62,416 nt of DNA from Proteiniphilum sp. UBA1403 (GCA_002305715.1 DBQD01000006.1:1-62416); one strand, 5' to 3'. Counted from the stretch's first letter, positions 26,773 to 36,592 are shown. A program made the numbers and translations. Notes: generated from the sequence alone by a model not told the origin.

Positions 26773-26945
26773 CACTTTCTTCAGGGAATTTATTGCAAAA
26801 ACAATTTATTTTTGTAGTTCTGTATGTAAAATCTACAGCATTTTTCGTCAATTTATTTGGTGTTTTTTTCTTAACTTTCTAAAAACGGGCAAGTTAATTA
26901 ACCACACTTAACGTGTTGTATCATGGTTTAATAAAACATTGCGTT

Positions 26946-26953
26946 TATCTTTG
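26946..26953 (+). promoter_or_regulatory. -7 promoter element just before the DUF4294 gene
   Basis: TATCTTTG followed by C ends 7 bases before the ATG at 26961. If used, the mRNA would begin at or next to the start codon. Confidence 0.6.
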
Positions 26954-26960
26954 CGCTGTT

Positions 26961-27605
26961 ATGAGAAGACTTAATCTTTTGTGGATTCTACTTTGTTTGG
27001 CGTGGTTATTACCAGACCTACATGCTCAGGGGTACTATGCAGACAATAATAGCCCCGAAAAAAGTGGTCCCGTCTCTACCATATATCTGATGCCAAATGT
27101 GTACCCGGCTGTGATTCTGGAGGGTGATACTGTTGCCTGTATGTGGTTGGAAGACTTCATTAAGTATGCTCCCATAAAATTTCGCACATCAAGGGATCAG
27201 ATGGCCTACGCTAAATTGGTCAGGGATGTGAAAAAGACACTTCCATACGCCAAAGAAATTGCAACCATTATAAAAGAAACCTACGAATATATGGAAACAC
27301 TCCCCAACGATAAGGCGCGTCAACAACACCTAAATCGGATGGAGAAATATTTGATGGATGCCTATACCCCCAAAATGAAAAAACTGACCCGTTCGCAGGG
27401 GCAACTACTGATGAAACTGGTGGACCGGGAGACCAATTCTTCTTCATATCACATCATCGATGCTTTTATGGGTAGCTTAAAAGCATGGACCTACAATGTT
27501 TTCGCCGGATTATTTGGTAACAGCCTGAAAAAAAGATACGATCCTTTTGGAGAAGATCGCGTGACCGAACGGGTATGTGTTCTCGTGGAACAGGGACTTC
27601 TCTGA
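26961..27605 (+). CDS. DUF4294 domain protein, secreted
   Basis: A 214-residue protein with a signal peptide (MRRLNLLWILLCLAWLLPDLHAQ) and a helical body. The segment from about residue 50 to 190 matches what I know of DUF4294, a Bacteroidetes-specific family without known function, with segments such as RDVKKTLPYAKEI and LTRSQGQLLMKLVDRETN. The start at 26961 was preferred over the upstream in-frame start at 26913 because of the clean signal peptide and the promoter element between them. Confidence 0.8.
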   Translation: MRRLNLLWILLCLAWLLPDLHAQGYYADNNSPEKSGPVSTIYLMPNVYPAVILEGDTVACMWLEDFIKYAPIKFRTSRDQMAYAKLVRDVKKTLPYAKEIATIIKETYEYMETLPNDKARQQHLNRMEKYLMDAYTPKMKKLTRSQGQLLMKLVDRETNSSSYHIIDAFMGSLKAWTYNVFAGLFGNSLKKRYDPFGEDRVTERVCVLVEQGLL

Positions 27606-27614
27606 TTTTTTTGT

Positions 27615-27622
27615 TACCTTTG
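27615..27622 (+). promoter_or_regulatory. -7 promoter element for the SulP transporter gene
   Basis: TACCTTTG followed by C, 20 bases before the ATG at 27643 and starting 10 bases after the DUF4294 stop codon. Confidence 0.65.
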
Positions 27623-27642
27623 CAGCGTTTTTTATCAAGCGT

Positions 27643-29367
27643 ATGCAACTAAAATTTCTTCAAGATTTTCAACCCGCCCTCTTTCAATCTTTAAGAACCT
27701 ACAACAAGGAAAAATTTATTGCCGACGTGATGGCCGGCCTGATTGTGGGGGTTGTAGCATTGCCCTTGGCAATTGCTTTCGGAATAGCTTCAGGTGTGAC
27801 ACCTGAAAAAGGTATTTATACGGCTATAATTGCCGGTTTCATTATCTCCTTCTTGGGAGGTAGCACCGTACAGATTGGTGGTCCCACCGGTGCTTTCATT
27901 GTGATTGTGTATGGTATTGTGGAACAGTATGGGGTACAGGGACTCATGCTGGCAACCGTTATTGCAGGTGTTATGATGCTCATGATGGGCTTCCTGAAAT
28001 TGGGTACCGTAATTAAATTTATACCCTACCCCATTGTGGTGGGCTTCACCAGTGGTATAGCTTTGACAATCTTTTCTACGCAGATGAAAGATTTTTTTGG
28101 GCTAACCACCCCCAAACTACCGTCGGGCTTCATTGAGAAATGGATTGCCTACTTTCACTATTTCCCAACAGTGAACTGGTGGGCTGTACTGATCAGTATT
28201 GCGAGTGTAGTCATTATCATTGGAAGACCGAAATTATACAAAAAGATTCCCGGATCTCTCATCGCCATCATCCTGATGACAGTTGTCGCCTACTTGTTAA
28301 AGACCTATGGGAACATTCAAGGAATTGAGACCATTGGCGACAGATTTAACATTAACAACGAACTACCGGAGATTGAATCAATCTCGTTGAACCTCGAAAG
28401 TGTGCGACTTTTGTTCCCATCGGCTTTCACCATCGCCATGCTTGGGTCAATCGAATCGCTACTCTCTGCCACTGTGGCCGACGGAGTTACGGGCAAGAAA
28501 CACAACTCCAACATGGAGCTGGTAGCACAAGGAGCAGCCAACATCATCACGCCATTCTTTGGTGGTATTCCCGCTACCGGAGCGATTGCACGCACCATGA
28601 CCAACATTAATAACGGTGGACGGACTCCGGTTGCCGGTATCATACACACTGTGGTGTTGTTGCTCATTGTCCTTTTCCTAGGCGACCTCACAAAGCATAT
28701 ACCTATGGCATGCTTGGCGGGTGTACTGGTGGTTGTTGCCTATAACATGAGTGAATGGCGTACCTTCCTTTCGCTTACGAAACAATCGAAATCGACACTT
28801 GCAATCCTGCTTACTACCTTTTTGTTGACTGTGATATTCGACCTTACTATCGCTATTGCTGTGGGAATGGTGCTGGCTGTTTTTGCATTCTTGAAGCGAA
28901 TGAACGAAAGTACGCAAATTTCTCTTACTACAGATCGTATAGATATTACAAAGGAGATGGAATCACACTCTCAAGACATGAAAGAGGAGGTTCTGTACCT
29001 GCCCGAGGGAGTGGAAGCGTATGAAATTGATGGTCCCTTTTTCTTTGGTGTGGCCAATAAGTTCGATGAGCTGATGCGCGAAATTGGTAAACATCCCAAT
29101 ATCCGTATCATCCGAATGCGCAAAGTGCCTTTCATAGATGCTACAGGGCTAAATAACCTGGAGTCGCTCTGTCTCCATTCAAAAAAAGAAAAAATACATG
29201 TCATCCTCTCCGGAGTGAGGGAAAATATACGGGAGAGTCTCTATCATTCAAAAATACCCCAGATTGTGGGCGAGGAGAATATTTGTTCCGATATCCACAA
29301 CGCAGTAGAAAGAGCTCGGGTGATTGATGCAGAATTATTGAAAGAACAAAATCTGAAACATCCCTGA
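27643..29367 (+). CDS. SulP family inorganic anion transporter
   Basis: A 574-residue membrane protein of the SLC26/SulP family, which moves sulfate, bicarbonate or similar anions. It has the N-terminal transport domain with roughly ten or more hydrophobic segments (about 25-425), including ALPLAIAFGIASG and GPTGAFIVI. A C-terminal STAS domain follows (about 450-560, with MRKVPFIDATGLNNLE). No carbonic anhydrase is nearby, so the substrate cannot be told. The start at 27643 lies 20 bases after a promoter element; the longer frame from 27577 overlaps the previous gene. Confidence 0.93.
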   Translation: MQLKFLQDFQPALFQSLRTYNKEKFIADVMAGLIVGVVALPLAIAFGIASGVTPEKGIYTAIIAGFIISFLGGSTVQIGGPTGAFIVIVYGIVEQYGVQGLMLATVIAGVMMLMMGFLKLGTVIKFIPYPIVVGFTSGIALTIFSTQMKDFFGLTTPKLPSGFIEKWIAYFHYFPTVNWWAVLISIASVVIIIGRPKLYKKIPGSLIAIILMTVVAYLLKTYGNIQGIETIGDRFNINNELPEIESISLNLESVRLLFPSAFTIAMLGSIESLLSATVADGVTGKKHNSNMELVAQGAANIITPFFGGIPATGAIARTMTNINNGGRTPVAGIIHTVVLLLIVLFLGDLTKHIPMACLAGVLVVVAYNMSEWRTFLSLTKQSKSTLAILLTTFLLTVIFDLTIAIAVGMVLAVFAFLKRMNESTQISLTTDRIDITKEMESHSQDMKEEVLYLPEGVEAYEIDGPFFFGVANKFDELMREIGKHPNIRIIRMRKVPFIDATGLNNLESLCLHSKKEKIHVILSGVRENIRESLYHSKIPQIVGEENICSDIHNAVERARVIDAELLKEQNLKHP

Positions 29368-31202
29368 TGCAGAAGAAAACAGTTCAACTAACCGATTGGC
29401 TGCCTACAACAAAGAAAGAGACCGAACTACGCGGTTGGGATGAGGTGGATGTGGTATTGTTCTCGGGCGATGCCTATGTGGATCATCCTTCATTTGGAAC
29501 TGCCGTCATTGGTCGGCTCATAGAAAGCGAAGGCCTCAGAGTGGCCATTGTGCCTCAGCCAAATTGGCGGGATGATCTGCGAGATTTCAAGAAATTAGGT
29601 AAACCGCGTTATTTCTTTGCAGTAACAGCTGGGGTAATGGACTCCATGATTAACCATTACACAGCAGGCAAACGGCTGCGATCGAATGATGCTTATACAC
29701 CCGATGGCCGCACAGACATGCGCCCCGACAGAGCGGCAACGGTCTATTCTCGTATTTTAAAACAACTTTACCCCGATGTGCCTCTCCTTCTTGGAGGGGT
29801 TGAAGCTTCGCTGAGAAGGGTCAGCCACTACGATTACTGGAACGACTCATTGCATAAAACTATCCTGGCCGATACGGGGGCCGACTTGCTTATTTACGGA
29901 ATGGGGGAGCTTCCTTTGAAAGAGCTGATCAAGCGATTACGTAACGGAGAGCAATTCAATTCAATACGGGATATTCCTCAGACAGCTTTTCTCTGCTCGA
30001 AAGGGGAGGTACCGGAGAATGCTTTTGGTGAAGAGGTTGCGCTGTTCTCTCACGAGGAGTGCCTGCGTGACAAACGAAAACAGGCCCAAAACTTCCGAGT
30101 GGTGGAGGAACAATCGAACCGTAGGTCTGCAGCACGCATATTACAGGAGGTCGACAACAGCACACTGGTTATCAACCCTCCTTTCCCCCCAATGAAGGAA
30201 GAGGAAATAGATGCTTCTTTCGATTTACCCTACACACGTCTGCCACACCCCAAATACAAAGGCAAGGAGATTCCGGCCTATGAGATGATTAAATTTTCGG
30301 TGAACCTGCATCGTGGTTGCTTCGGTGGGTGCGCTTTCTGCACCATCTCGGCACATCAGGGCAAGTTTATCGCTTCACGATCTAAGAAGTCAATTCTGAC
30401 TGAGGTGAAGAAGATCACCGCTATGCCCGATTTCAAAGGTTACATCAGCGACCTGGGTGGTCCCTCTGCCAACATGTACCGGATGGAGGGAAAAGATACA
30501 TCAATATGCGAAAAATGCAAGAAGCCATCTTGCATCTTCCCGAAGGTTTGTTTCAATTTGAATACCGACCACAGTGCATTGCTCGATATCTACCAGGCAG
30601 TGGATGCATTACCAGGAGTGAAGAAGTCTTTTATTGGCAGCGGCGTTCGATATGACATGCTCCTGCACCGAAGTAGCGACGAAAAAATAAACAAATCTAC
30701 ACAAAGCTATCTGAGGGAACTGGTTGTGAGACACGTATCGGGACGATTAAAAGTAGCGCCAGAACACACATCCGATGCAACATTGGAGTTGATGCGCAAA
30801 CCATCGTTCGACCTGTTTTATCAGTTTAAAAAGAAATTTGACGAGTTAAATGAGAAGGAGGGACTGAACCAGCAACTCATTCCTTATTTCATTTCATCGC
30901 ATCCCGGTTGCAGGGATGAGGATATGGCCGAACTGGCGGCTATAACCAAAAAACTGAATTTTAAACTGGAACAGGTACAGGATTTTACACCCTCACCCAT
31001 GACGTTGGCAACGGAGATTTATTATACTGGCTTTCACCCGTATACCTTGAAACCTGTGTATACAGCCAAAACAAAAGAACAGAAAACTGCACAACGTCTC
31101 TTTTTCTTCTGGCACCAACCGGAAAACAAACAAGCTATTGTCCGCACACTTAAATTGATTAAAAGAGCAGACCTAATTAAAAAGCTATACCCGAAAGGAT
31201 AA
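29367..31202 (+). CDS. YgiQ family radical SAM protein
   Basis: A radical SAM protein of 611 residues. The cluster motif CFGGCAFC (Cys-x3-Cys-x2-Cys) lies in the middle (about residue 317-324), preceded by a long N-terminal domain typical of YgiQ/UPF0313 proteins and followed by FIGSGVRYDML, APEHTSD and YFISSHPGC. Its reaction is not known with certainty. Its ATG overlaps the TGA of the SulP gene by one base, so the two are translationally coupled or at least co-transcribed. Confidence 0.93.
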   Translation: MQKKTVQLTDWLPTTKKETELRGWDEVDVVLFSGDAYVDHPSFGTAVIGRLIESEGLRVAIVPQPNWRDDLRDFKKLGKPRYFFAVTAGVMDSMINHYTAGKRLRSNDAYTPDGRTDMRPDRAATVYSRILKQLYPDVPLLLGGVEASLRRVSHYDYWNDSLHKTILADTGADLLIYGMGELPLKELIKRLRNGEQFNSIRDIPQTAFLCSKGEVPENAFGEEVALFSHEECLRDKRKQAQNFRVVEEQSNRRSAARILQEVDNSTLVINPPFPPMKEEEIDASFDLPYTRLPHPKYKGKEIPAYEMIKFSVNLHRGCFGGCAFCTISAHQGKFIASRSKKSILTEVKKITAMPDFKGYISDLGGPSANMYRMEGKDTSICEKCKKPSCIFPKVCFNLNTDHSALLDIYQAVDALPGVKKSFIGSGVRYDMLLHRSSDEKINKSTQSYLRELVVRHVSGRLKVAPEHTSDATLELMRKPSFDLFYQFKKKFDELNEKEGLNQQLIPYFISSHPGCRDEDMAELAAITKKLNFKLEQVQDFTPSPMTLATEIYYTGFHPYTLKPVYTAKTKEQKTAQRLFFFWHQPENKQAIVRTLKLIKRADLIKKLYPKG

Positions 31203-31359
31203 AAACGATAAAAACACCTCCATATTATACAATTTGACAAGGTAACAGACCCCTATTTGTTTAATACTGTTAATTATCATTAAATAGGCGATAATTTTCT
31301 ATTTGCATGCAGCGTTTTTTGCATTTGTTGCATCTATCATGTACAAAGAGTAAAACAAT

Positions 31360-32094
31360 ATGAGAAGGTTTTTCTTAGCAATCGGCATTTTTACTATCGG
31401 AATCATCCTCTTTCTGTCGTCCTGCGACGACAGTGCTCATTCATTGGGTGAATTTCGCATTAATATTGCCACTGCAATTCCAAATGGGGAAAACAGTTAC
31501 TCATTATTACTCGACAATGGAACACGGCTATGGCCAGCAGCTTCGGCTGTGACGTATAATCCGGAAATGAACCAGCGGGTTTTTCTCAATTACACCATTC
31601 TTTCGGGTGCGAAGGATGGCTACAATCACTACATTAAAGTGAATGATATATGGAATATTCTGACGAAAGATGTAATTGAGTTAAATACTCATAATGAGGA
31701 TAGCATCGGTAACGATCCGGTTAAAACAAATGCAGTTTGGGTCGGTGGGGACTATTTAAATGTCTCATTCATGTTCAACTACGGAGGTGTACAGCCTCAT
31801 GCGATTAATTTGGTGAAGAATATGCTTGATGAGTCATCATCGACAAACAACATAGAACTGGAGTTTCGGCACAACTCGTATGATAGCCAACAATATAAAT
31901 TTTACGAAGGGTTCGTCTGCTTCGACTTGAGACCATTGCGTGTAGAAAACACCGACTCTGTAAAACTCTCTGTCAAAGTGAAAGAATTCATTGGAGAAAC
32001 AACGTACGATGTGATTTACAAGTACAATCACGGCATAGCGGAACTTGCTACAGAAATGCCCATACCTGTGATCTCATCGAATGAATACTATTAG
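31360..32094 (+). CDS. NigD-like lipoprotein
   Basis: A 244-residue lipoprotein: signal peptide with lipobox LSSC (Cys22) followed by DD. The body, with LLDNGTRLWPAAS and INLVKNM, resembles the NigD-like family of Bacteroidetes; NigD was named from a bacteriocin (nig) locus, but most family members lie elsewhere and have no known role. It is probably anchored in the outer membrane. It stands alone between ygiQ and the convergent SRPBCC gene, with no bacteriocin gene beside it. Confidence 0.78.
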   Translation: MRRFFLAIGIFTIGIILFLSSCDDSAHSLGEFRINIATAIPNGENSYSLLLDNGTRLWPAASAVTYNPEMNQRVFLNYTILSGAKDGYNHYIKVNDIWNILTKDVIELNTHNEDSIGNDPVKTNAVWVGGDYLNVSFMFNYGGVQPHAINLVKNMLDESSSTNNIELEFRHNSYDSQQYKFYEGFVCFDLRPLRVENTDSVKLSVKVKEFIGETTYDVIYKYNHGIAELATEMPIPVISSNEYY

Positions 32095-32240
32095 AAGAAA
32101 CAAGACCACATTTTTATTAGTTCTATTTCTTATATGACTTTTTGATTTTCCAAAAACCGGGTGGCCTCTGTGAAGAGTTCATCCGGTTACCTATTTTCAA
32201 TATACATGCATTGTTTTAGAGTCAAAGCATTGCTGATTGA

Positions 32241-32660
32241 CTAAAGGCGATCGTAGGGCAATTGCACCAATGCATCGGATAGCTTATTGAGGGCCTCAGC
32301 CAATGGTTTCTCTACCATTCCTTTTATAAACGGATTCAGATCGGCACATAGCTGCAGACGTAAGCGGGTCTGCTCTTCCGATTCCGGTTCGAGATGAATG
32401 GCGACAAACAGATCGAAACCCATCTTATCTGATTTAAACTTTATCAATTTATTGGGCTCTCGCTCTTCTACGAGAAATGCGACCTTCCCCAAAGGGTCGA
32501 TACGAAACGTTAACATATCGGCATTAAAAGAGAAGTCGCTGATTTTATCTTCCGGGATGAGGTGTTTCACTGATTCTAATTTATTCAAATCAGATAACAC
32601 ACGAAACACTTCTACATCACGATGGGGGATTATTTTTTCTTGACTGACAAATTCGGTCAT
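32241..32660 (-). CDS. SRPBCC (START-like) family protein
   Basis: A 139-residue cytosolic protein with the helix-grip layout of SRPBCC/START-like proteins: an N-terminal strand-helix, a sheet region with TFRIDPLGKVAFLVEEREPN, and a long C-terminal helix. Such proteins have a hydrophobic pocket for lipids or small ligands. The ligand is not known. The start overlaps the end of pyrE (ATGA), so the two genes are co-transcribed. Confidence 0.75.
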   Translation of the reverse strand: MTEFVSQEKIIPHRDVEVFRVLSDLNKLESVKHLIPEDKISDFSFNADMLTFRIDPLGKVAFLVEEREPNKLIKFKSDKMGFDLFVAIHLEPESEEQTRLRLQLCADLNPFIKGMVEKPLAEALNKLSDALVQLPYDRL

Positions 32661-33310
32661 CGTTTTGCTTTTTTAATAGTTTGTCCCCATTTCTCTGGGT
32701 TATGACGCCAATCCTGAAGTGTCTTCAATTCAGACTCATCGATATAATCGGTCTGAAGTGCTTCATCTAGGATTGCATCGTAATTGCAAAGGGTTGTCAG
32801 CTCCACTTTTGCCTCTTTCATATTTTTTACTGCATTGGGGAAACCATAGGTAAAGACGGCCAGCATTCCTAACACATCGGAACCATCACGCCGAATGGCC
32901 TCAACGGCTTTCAAACTACTTCCTCCGGTTGATACCAAATCTTCAATTACAACAACCTTTTGTCCCGGCCGTAGATCTCCTTCAATCAGATTCTCCAGTC
33001 CATGATCCTTGGGAGTGGAGCGGATGTAAACAAAAGGCAAACCGAGCACGTCGGCAACCAAAACTCCGGGAGCAATGGCTCCTGTAGCGACACCGGCAAT
33101 GGCATCGGCGTGGGGGTATTTCTCAAGGACAAGCCGCGCAAACTCCACTTTGATGAAGTTGCGAATGACAGGATAGGACATCAGCTTGCGATTATCGCAG
33201 TAAATGGGTGATTTCCAACCTGAAGCCCACGTAAAAGGATTGGATGGTTGCAATTTGATGGCCTTGATTTTGAGAAGTTTCTCAGCTGTTGATTTCTGTA
33301 CAGTATTCAT
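32657..33310 (-). CDS. pyrE: Orotate phosphoribosyltransferase
   Basis: Makes orotidine 5'-phosphate from orotate and PRPP in pyrimidine synthesis. About 217 residues. It shows the PRPP-binding motif VVVIEDLVSTGGSS, the GVATGAIAPG loop and the YIRSTPKDHG segment. I chose MNTVQKSTAEKLL (ATG at 33310) because a promoter element lies just upstream. The downstream gene overlaps by 4 bases. Confidence 0.95.
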   Translation of the reverse strand: MNTVQKSTAEKLLKIKAIKLQPSNPFTWASGWKSPIYCDNRKLMSYPVIRNFIKVEFARLVLEKYPHADAIAGVATGAIAPGVLVADVLGLPFVYIRSTPKDHGLENLIEGDLRPGQKVVVIEDLVSTGGSSLKAVEAIRRDGSDVLGMLAVFTYGFPNAVKNMKEAKVELTTLCNYDAILDEALQTDYIDESELKTLQDWRHNPEKWGQTIKKAKR

Positions 33311-33336
33311 AGTCTCGTTTTTTCTCAAATAAGTTA

Positions 33337-33344
33337 CAAAAATA
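33337..33344 (-). promoter_or_regulatory. -7 promoter element for pyrE
   Basis: On the minus strand this reads TATTTTTG, 26 bases before the pyrE ATG at 33310. Confidence 0.5.
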
Positions 33345-33403
33345 GAGATTTCAAAATTAAAATCGACTCATTTGTCGAAAAAAGAAAAGGTAGATGCTAC
33401 AAG

Positions 33404-34099
33404 TTAGATAACTTCGCCCAATGTGGCTACACTAATTTTAATTCCGGGGCACTCCTGTAGGGCTATACCGCAGGCTTCAATGGTGGAGCCGGTAGTGATT
33501 ACATCGTCTACTATTAGCAAATGTTTGTGTGCAAATATATTGGGGTCCTCCACGTGGAAAATGTGCTTCACATTCTCCCATCGCTGTGTTTTGGAACGTT
33601 TGGTTTGCGTGGGGTTGAACAGGATGCGGTTCAAATTGCCCACAATAACAGGAAGGGAGGTGGACTCAGACAAACCTCTTGCAATCACTTCGGCCTGATT
33701 ATATCCGCGGCTTTTTTCTCTTTTGGGATGCAAGGGAACAGGTACAATAACATCAATGGTTTTTAAAAAATCACTTCCTCGCAAATCTTCTCCAAAAATA
33801 CGACCCAATAGAATTCCGACCTTCTTTTGGTGATGGTATTTAAGTTGATGAATAAGGGGAGGCAGCATTCCTCCCTTTACATAGATACAAAAAGTGGCAA
33901 TCCGCTCAAACGGAATTCTTCCAGCCATTAGTTGCTCAGCAGCATTATCGAGTTGCTTGAAATTATAGGTGCGTGGCAACTTGTACAGGCAACGCAAGCA
34001 AATGCATTCTTCTGAATGTACCAACTGCTCATTGCAGACCATGCAGACGGCAGGGAAAAAGAGATGGGCAAGCTCACGCAACAAGTCATTCCGTAACAT
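33404..34099 (-). CDS. comF: ComF family phosphoribosyltransferase-like protein
   Basis: A ComF-type protein of 231 residues. It has an N-terminal zinc-finger-like part with paired cysteines (CMVC and CICLRC) and a C-terminal PRTase-like domain with LLIVDDVITTGST. ComF proteins are needed for natural transformation in some bacteria, with ssDNA uptake or processing roles. The start overlaps the end of recX by 14 bases, so prmC, recX and comF form one overlapping unit. Confidence 0.88.
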   Translation of the reverse strand: MLRNDLLRELAHLFFPAVCMVCNEQLVHSEECICLRCLYKLPRTYNFKQLDNAAEQLMAGRIPFERIATFCIYVKGGMLPPLIHQLKYHHQKKVGILLGRIFGEDLRGSDFLKTIDVIVPVPLHPKREKSRGYNQAEVIARGLSESTSLPVIVGNLNRILFNPTQTKRSKTQRWENVKHIFHVEDPNIFAHKHLLIVDDVITTGSTIEACGIALQECPGIKISVATLGEVI

Positions 34100-34586
34100 C
34101 AGGCAAATCGTTCAGATTCAACTTTTTCATGCAGTGTAAAATATCTTGCATGGCAAATCCTCTCCCCAAGGCGTAACGGATTAACTTGGTATTGATTTCG
34201 TAAGCTGATTTTCCTTTCACACTCTTTCTTTTTGACAGAAGCAATTGTTCCAATTGAGCGTTAAGTTCGTTATCGGTGAATTCAGCAAAAGCAGCTTCAA
34301 TTACATCAAAGGGTATTTTTTTTTGTCGTAACGCTTGGGTTATTTTTATTATGCCCCATTTATTAAAGGTAATTTTATCGTGAACAAAATTTCGGGCATA
34401 GCGTGCTTCATCGATATAACGACCTTTAATTAACCGGGAAATGATTGCATCTCCTTCTTCACCATCAATATCTAAAAGTTTCAGTTTCCTTTTTATGTCA
34501 AACACACAGCACTCCCTTCGAGAGCAGAGTCTCGCCATTTTGGCGAATGCTTGGTCTGAGGTGACACTATTTTTTAATTCATACAT
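34086..34586 (-). CDS. recX: Regulatory protein RecX
   Basis: RecX binds RecA filaments and limits their activity. The 166-residue protein is all-helical, with the repeated three-helix RecX pattern (CCVFDIKRKL, IKGRYIDEARYARNFVHDKITFNKWG, and IKITQALRQKKI) typical of the family. It overlaps prmC upstream by 8 bases and comF downstream by 14. Confidence 0.88.
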   Translation of the reverse strand: MYELKNSVTSDQAFAKMARLCSRRECCVFDIKRKLKLLDIDGEEGDAIISRLIKGRYIDEARYARNFVHDKITFNKWGIIKITQALRQKKIPFDVIEAAFAEFTDNELNAQLEQLLLSKRKSVKGKSAYEINTKLIRYALGRGFAMQDILHCMKKLNLNDLPDVTE

Positions 34587-35427
34587 GGATAACTGGTTTA
34601 AGTGCTCGTACCATTCTGGGATTGCCGGAGATATCGTTCCGTACCTCTACAGATTGAAAACCTTTGCTGGAGAGCAAATTCGTTAAGGCATCTGCCATTT
34701 CCCTGTTTATTTCGAAGTACAATCGACCTCCGTCGTTAAGTAGCACCCTTGCAAGATCGGCAATATGTTCATAAAATATAAGTGGGCGGCTATCCGGCAC
34801 AAAGAGCGCGACATGAGGTTCAAAGTCGAGCACATTGCGGCTCATCTCATTTTTCTCTGCCTCGGTTATATAGGGCGGGTTGCTCACAATTATGTCATAT
34901 CGGTTCGACAATCTCATTGGTTGCAGGATGTCAACTTGAGAAAAATTGACTTGAGCCTTATGGCCATGGGCATTTTCTTTTGCAACTGCCAGTGCATTTT
35001 CAGAGATATCCCATGCATCAACTTGGGCATTTGCGATTTCCTTAGCCAACGTCACAGCTATACAACCACTTCCCGTACCTATATCGAGATAATGTGAGCC
35101 AGAGTCATTCGCATCCGAAACAATCCACTCTACCAACTCCTCTGTCTCGGGACGGGGAATAAGCACATCGGGTGTAACTTTGAATTTTCTGCCATAAAAT
35201 TCAGCTTCACCCAACACATACTGATAGGGTTCACCCTTTTTGAGACGTTTGAGAATATCATTCATCTTTTCCATTTCTGTAAGGGATAAATGATTAATTT
35301 TGTCATCTGCCAGAAGTTGATACGACTCACCAAGCACCTCCTCGAGGATGATACGGGTCAGTACAGAAATTTCTGAGGTAGTATACAAGTCGCTTAATTC
35401 GTGACGGATGTATTGAATCTGTTGCAT
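34579..35427 (-). CDS. prmC: Peptide chain release factor N(5)-glutamine methyltransferase
   Basis: Methylates the GGQ glutamine of release factors RF1/RF2. The 282-residue protein has the N-terminal helical substrate domain, then a Rossmann SAM-binding domain with LDIGTGSGCIAV and the catalytic NPPY motif in SNPPYI. RPETEELV is also present. It is transcribed divergently from ribD with a promoter element between them. Confidence 0.94.
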   Translation of the reverse strand: MQQIQYIRHELSDLYTTSEISVLTRIILEEVLGESYQLLADDKINHLSLTEMEKMNDILKRLKKGEPYQYVLGEAEFYGRKFKVTPDVLIPRPETEELVEWIVSDANDSGSHYLDIGTGSGCIAVTLAKEIANAQVDAWDISENALAVAKENAHGHKAQVNFSQVDILQPMRLSNRYDIIVSNPPYITEAEKNEMSRNVLDFEPHVALFVPDSRPLIFYEHIADLARVLLNDGGRLYFEINREMADALTNLLSSKGFQSVEVRNDISGNPRMVRALKPVIHV

Positions 35428-35462
35428 AGCAAGGTTACTCTACTGATAACTGATTAATATAG

Positions 35463-35470
35463 CAAAGATA
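35463..35470 (-). promoter_or_regulatory. -7 promoter element for prmC-recX-comF
   Basis: On the minus strand this reads TATCTTTG followed by C, 35 bases before the prmC ATG and only 6 bases from the divergent ribD ATG. Confidence 0.6.
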
Positions 35471-35476
35471 GGTAAA

Positions 35477-36547
35477 ATGGAATTAAATCCGGTATTTATG
35501 CAGCGATGCCTGCAACTTGCTCGCAAGGGAGAGGGTTATACTCGTCCCAACCCTATGGTTGGGGCTGTGGTGGTGTACCGTGAGCGGATTATTGGCGAAG
35601 GTTATCACAAACAATTTGGAGGAGCACACGCTGAAGTGAATGCAATAAAAGCTGTAAATGACAGGAGCTTGCTAGCTGACTCCACCCTTTATGTGTCTCT
35701 TGAACCTTGTTCACATCACGGCAAGACTCCACCCTGCAGCGAGCTGATTATTGCAAATAGGATTCCACGTGTGGTGGTAGCCATTAAGGATCCCAATCCG
35801 GCAGTTTCGGGGAGGGGAATCGCCATGCTCAGGGAAAATGGTATCGAAGTAATCCAAGGTGTTCTGGAAAACGAAGCATATGAATTGAATAGGGCATTTT
35901 TTGTAAACCAACAATATCATCGTCCTTATGTGATATTGAAATGGGCGCAAAGCAAGGATGGATACATAGATCACTCGCGCTCATCTTTACAGGAGAAAAA
36001 ACCTGCACTCATATCCAACAGACTGACCCATACACTTGTGCATAGAATACGCACGCAGGTGCAGGGAATATTAGTTGGTACGAATACCGCTCTAATGGAT
36101 AACCCTCAGCTCACTGTCAGAAAGTGGTATGGTCAAAATCCTATTCGGATTGTAATCGACAGAGAAAACAAATTACCTTCAACTGCAACACTTTTTGACG
36201 GACAAGTACCTACCATCCTGTTTAATGCATTTGAGAGAACGGATGTTTTTCTTTGTGAGAGTGTAAAGCAGATCCAGATTGACTTTTCAGGGGACACCAA
36301 CAAACAGATTCTGCAATCTCTATACCAAGAAGGAATTTTCTCTTTACTAGTGGAAGGTGGTGCCCAACTGTTATCATCTTTCATTGAGAAAAATATGTGG
36401 GATGAAGCTTATGTGGAGAAATCAACTACGATGCTTCAAAGTGGTACAAAAGCACCTGAAATTCAAGGTGAAGAAATAAGTATTAAAAACTACCTGGGAG
36501 CGACACAGTTTCATTTAAAGTGCCCAATATCTCGAAATTTTCTTTAA
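35477..36547 (+). CDS. ribD: Bifunctional riboflavin deaminase/reductase RibD
   Basis: Performs the deamination and ring-reduction steps of riboflavin synthesis. The 356-residue protein has an N-terminal cytidine-deaminase-like domain with HAEVNAI and the zinc-binding PCSHHGKTPPC, and a C-terminal reductase domain (about 150-340) with GILVGTNTALMDNPQLTVR. The length is usual. It is divergent from prmC, as in other Bacteroidales. Confidence 0.95.
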   Translation: MELNPVFMQRCLQLARKGEGYTRPNPMVGAVVVYRERIIGEGYHKQFGGAHAEVNAIKAVNDRSLLADSTLYVSLEPCSHHGKTPPCSELIIANRIPRVVVAIKDPNPAVSGRGIAMLRENGIEVIQGVLENEAYELNRAFFVNQQYHRPYVILKWAQSKDGYIDHSRSSLQEKKPALISNRLTHTLVHRIRTQVQGILVGTNTALMDNPQLTVRKWYGQNPIRIVIDRENKLPSTATLFDGQVPTILFNAFERTDVFLCESVKQIQIDFSGDTNKQILQSLYQEGIFSLLVEGGAQLLSSFIEKNMWDEAYVEKSTTMLQSGTKAPEIQGEEISIKNYLGATQFHLKCPISRNFL

Positions 36548-36584
36548 ATATTCATTTTAATATGGTTAAAGCGAAAAATCTTTC

Positions 36585-36592
36585 TACTTTTG
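36585..36592 (+). promoter_or_regulatory. -7 promoter element for the DUF6242 lipoprotein gene
   Basis: TACTTTTG followed by C matches TAnnTTTG and lies 37 bases before the ATG at 36630. Confidence 0.55.

Noticed and set aside
32155..32200. AACCGG/CCGGTT inverted repeat between the NigD-like and SRPBCC genes
   Set aside because: The loop is about 25-30 bases and no T-run follows on either strand, so it does not make a convincing terminator.
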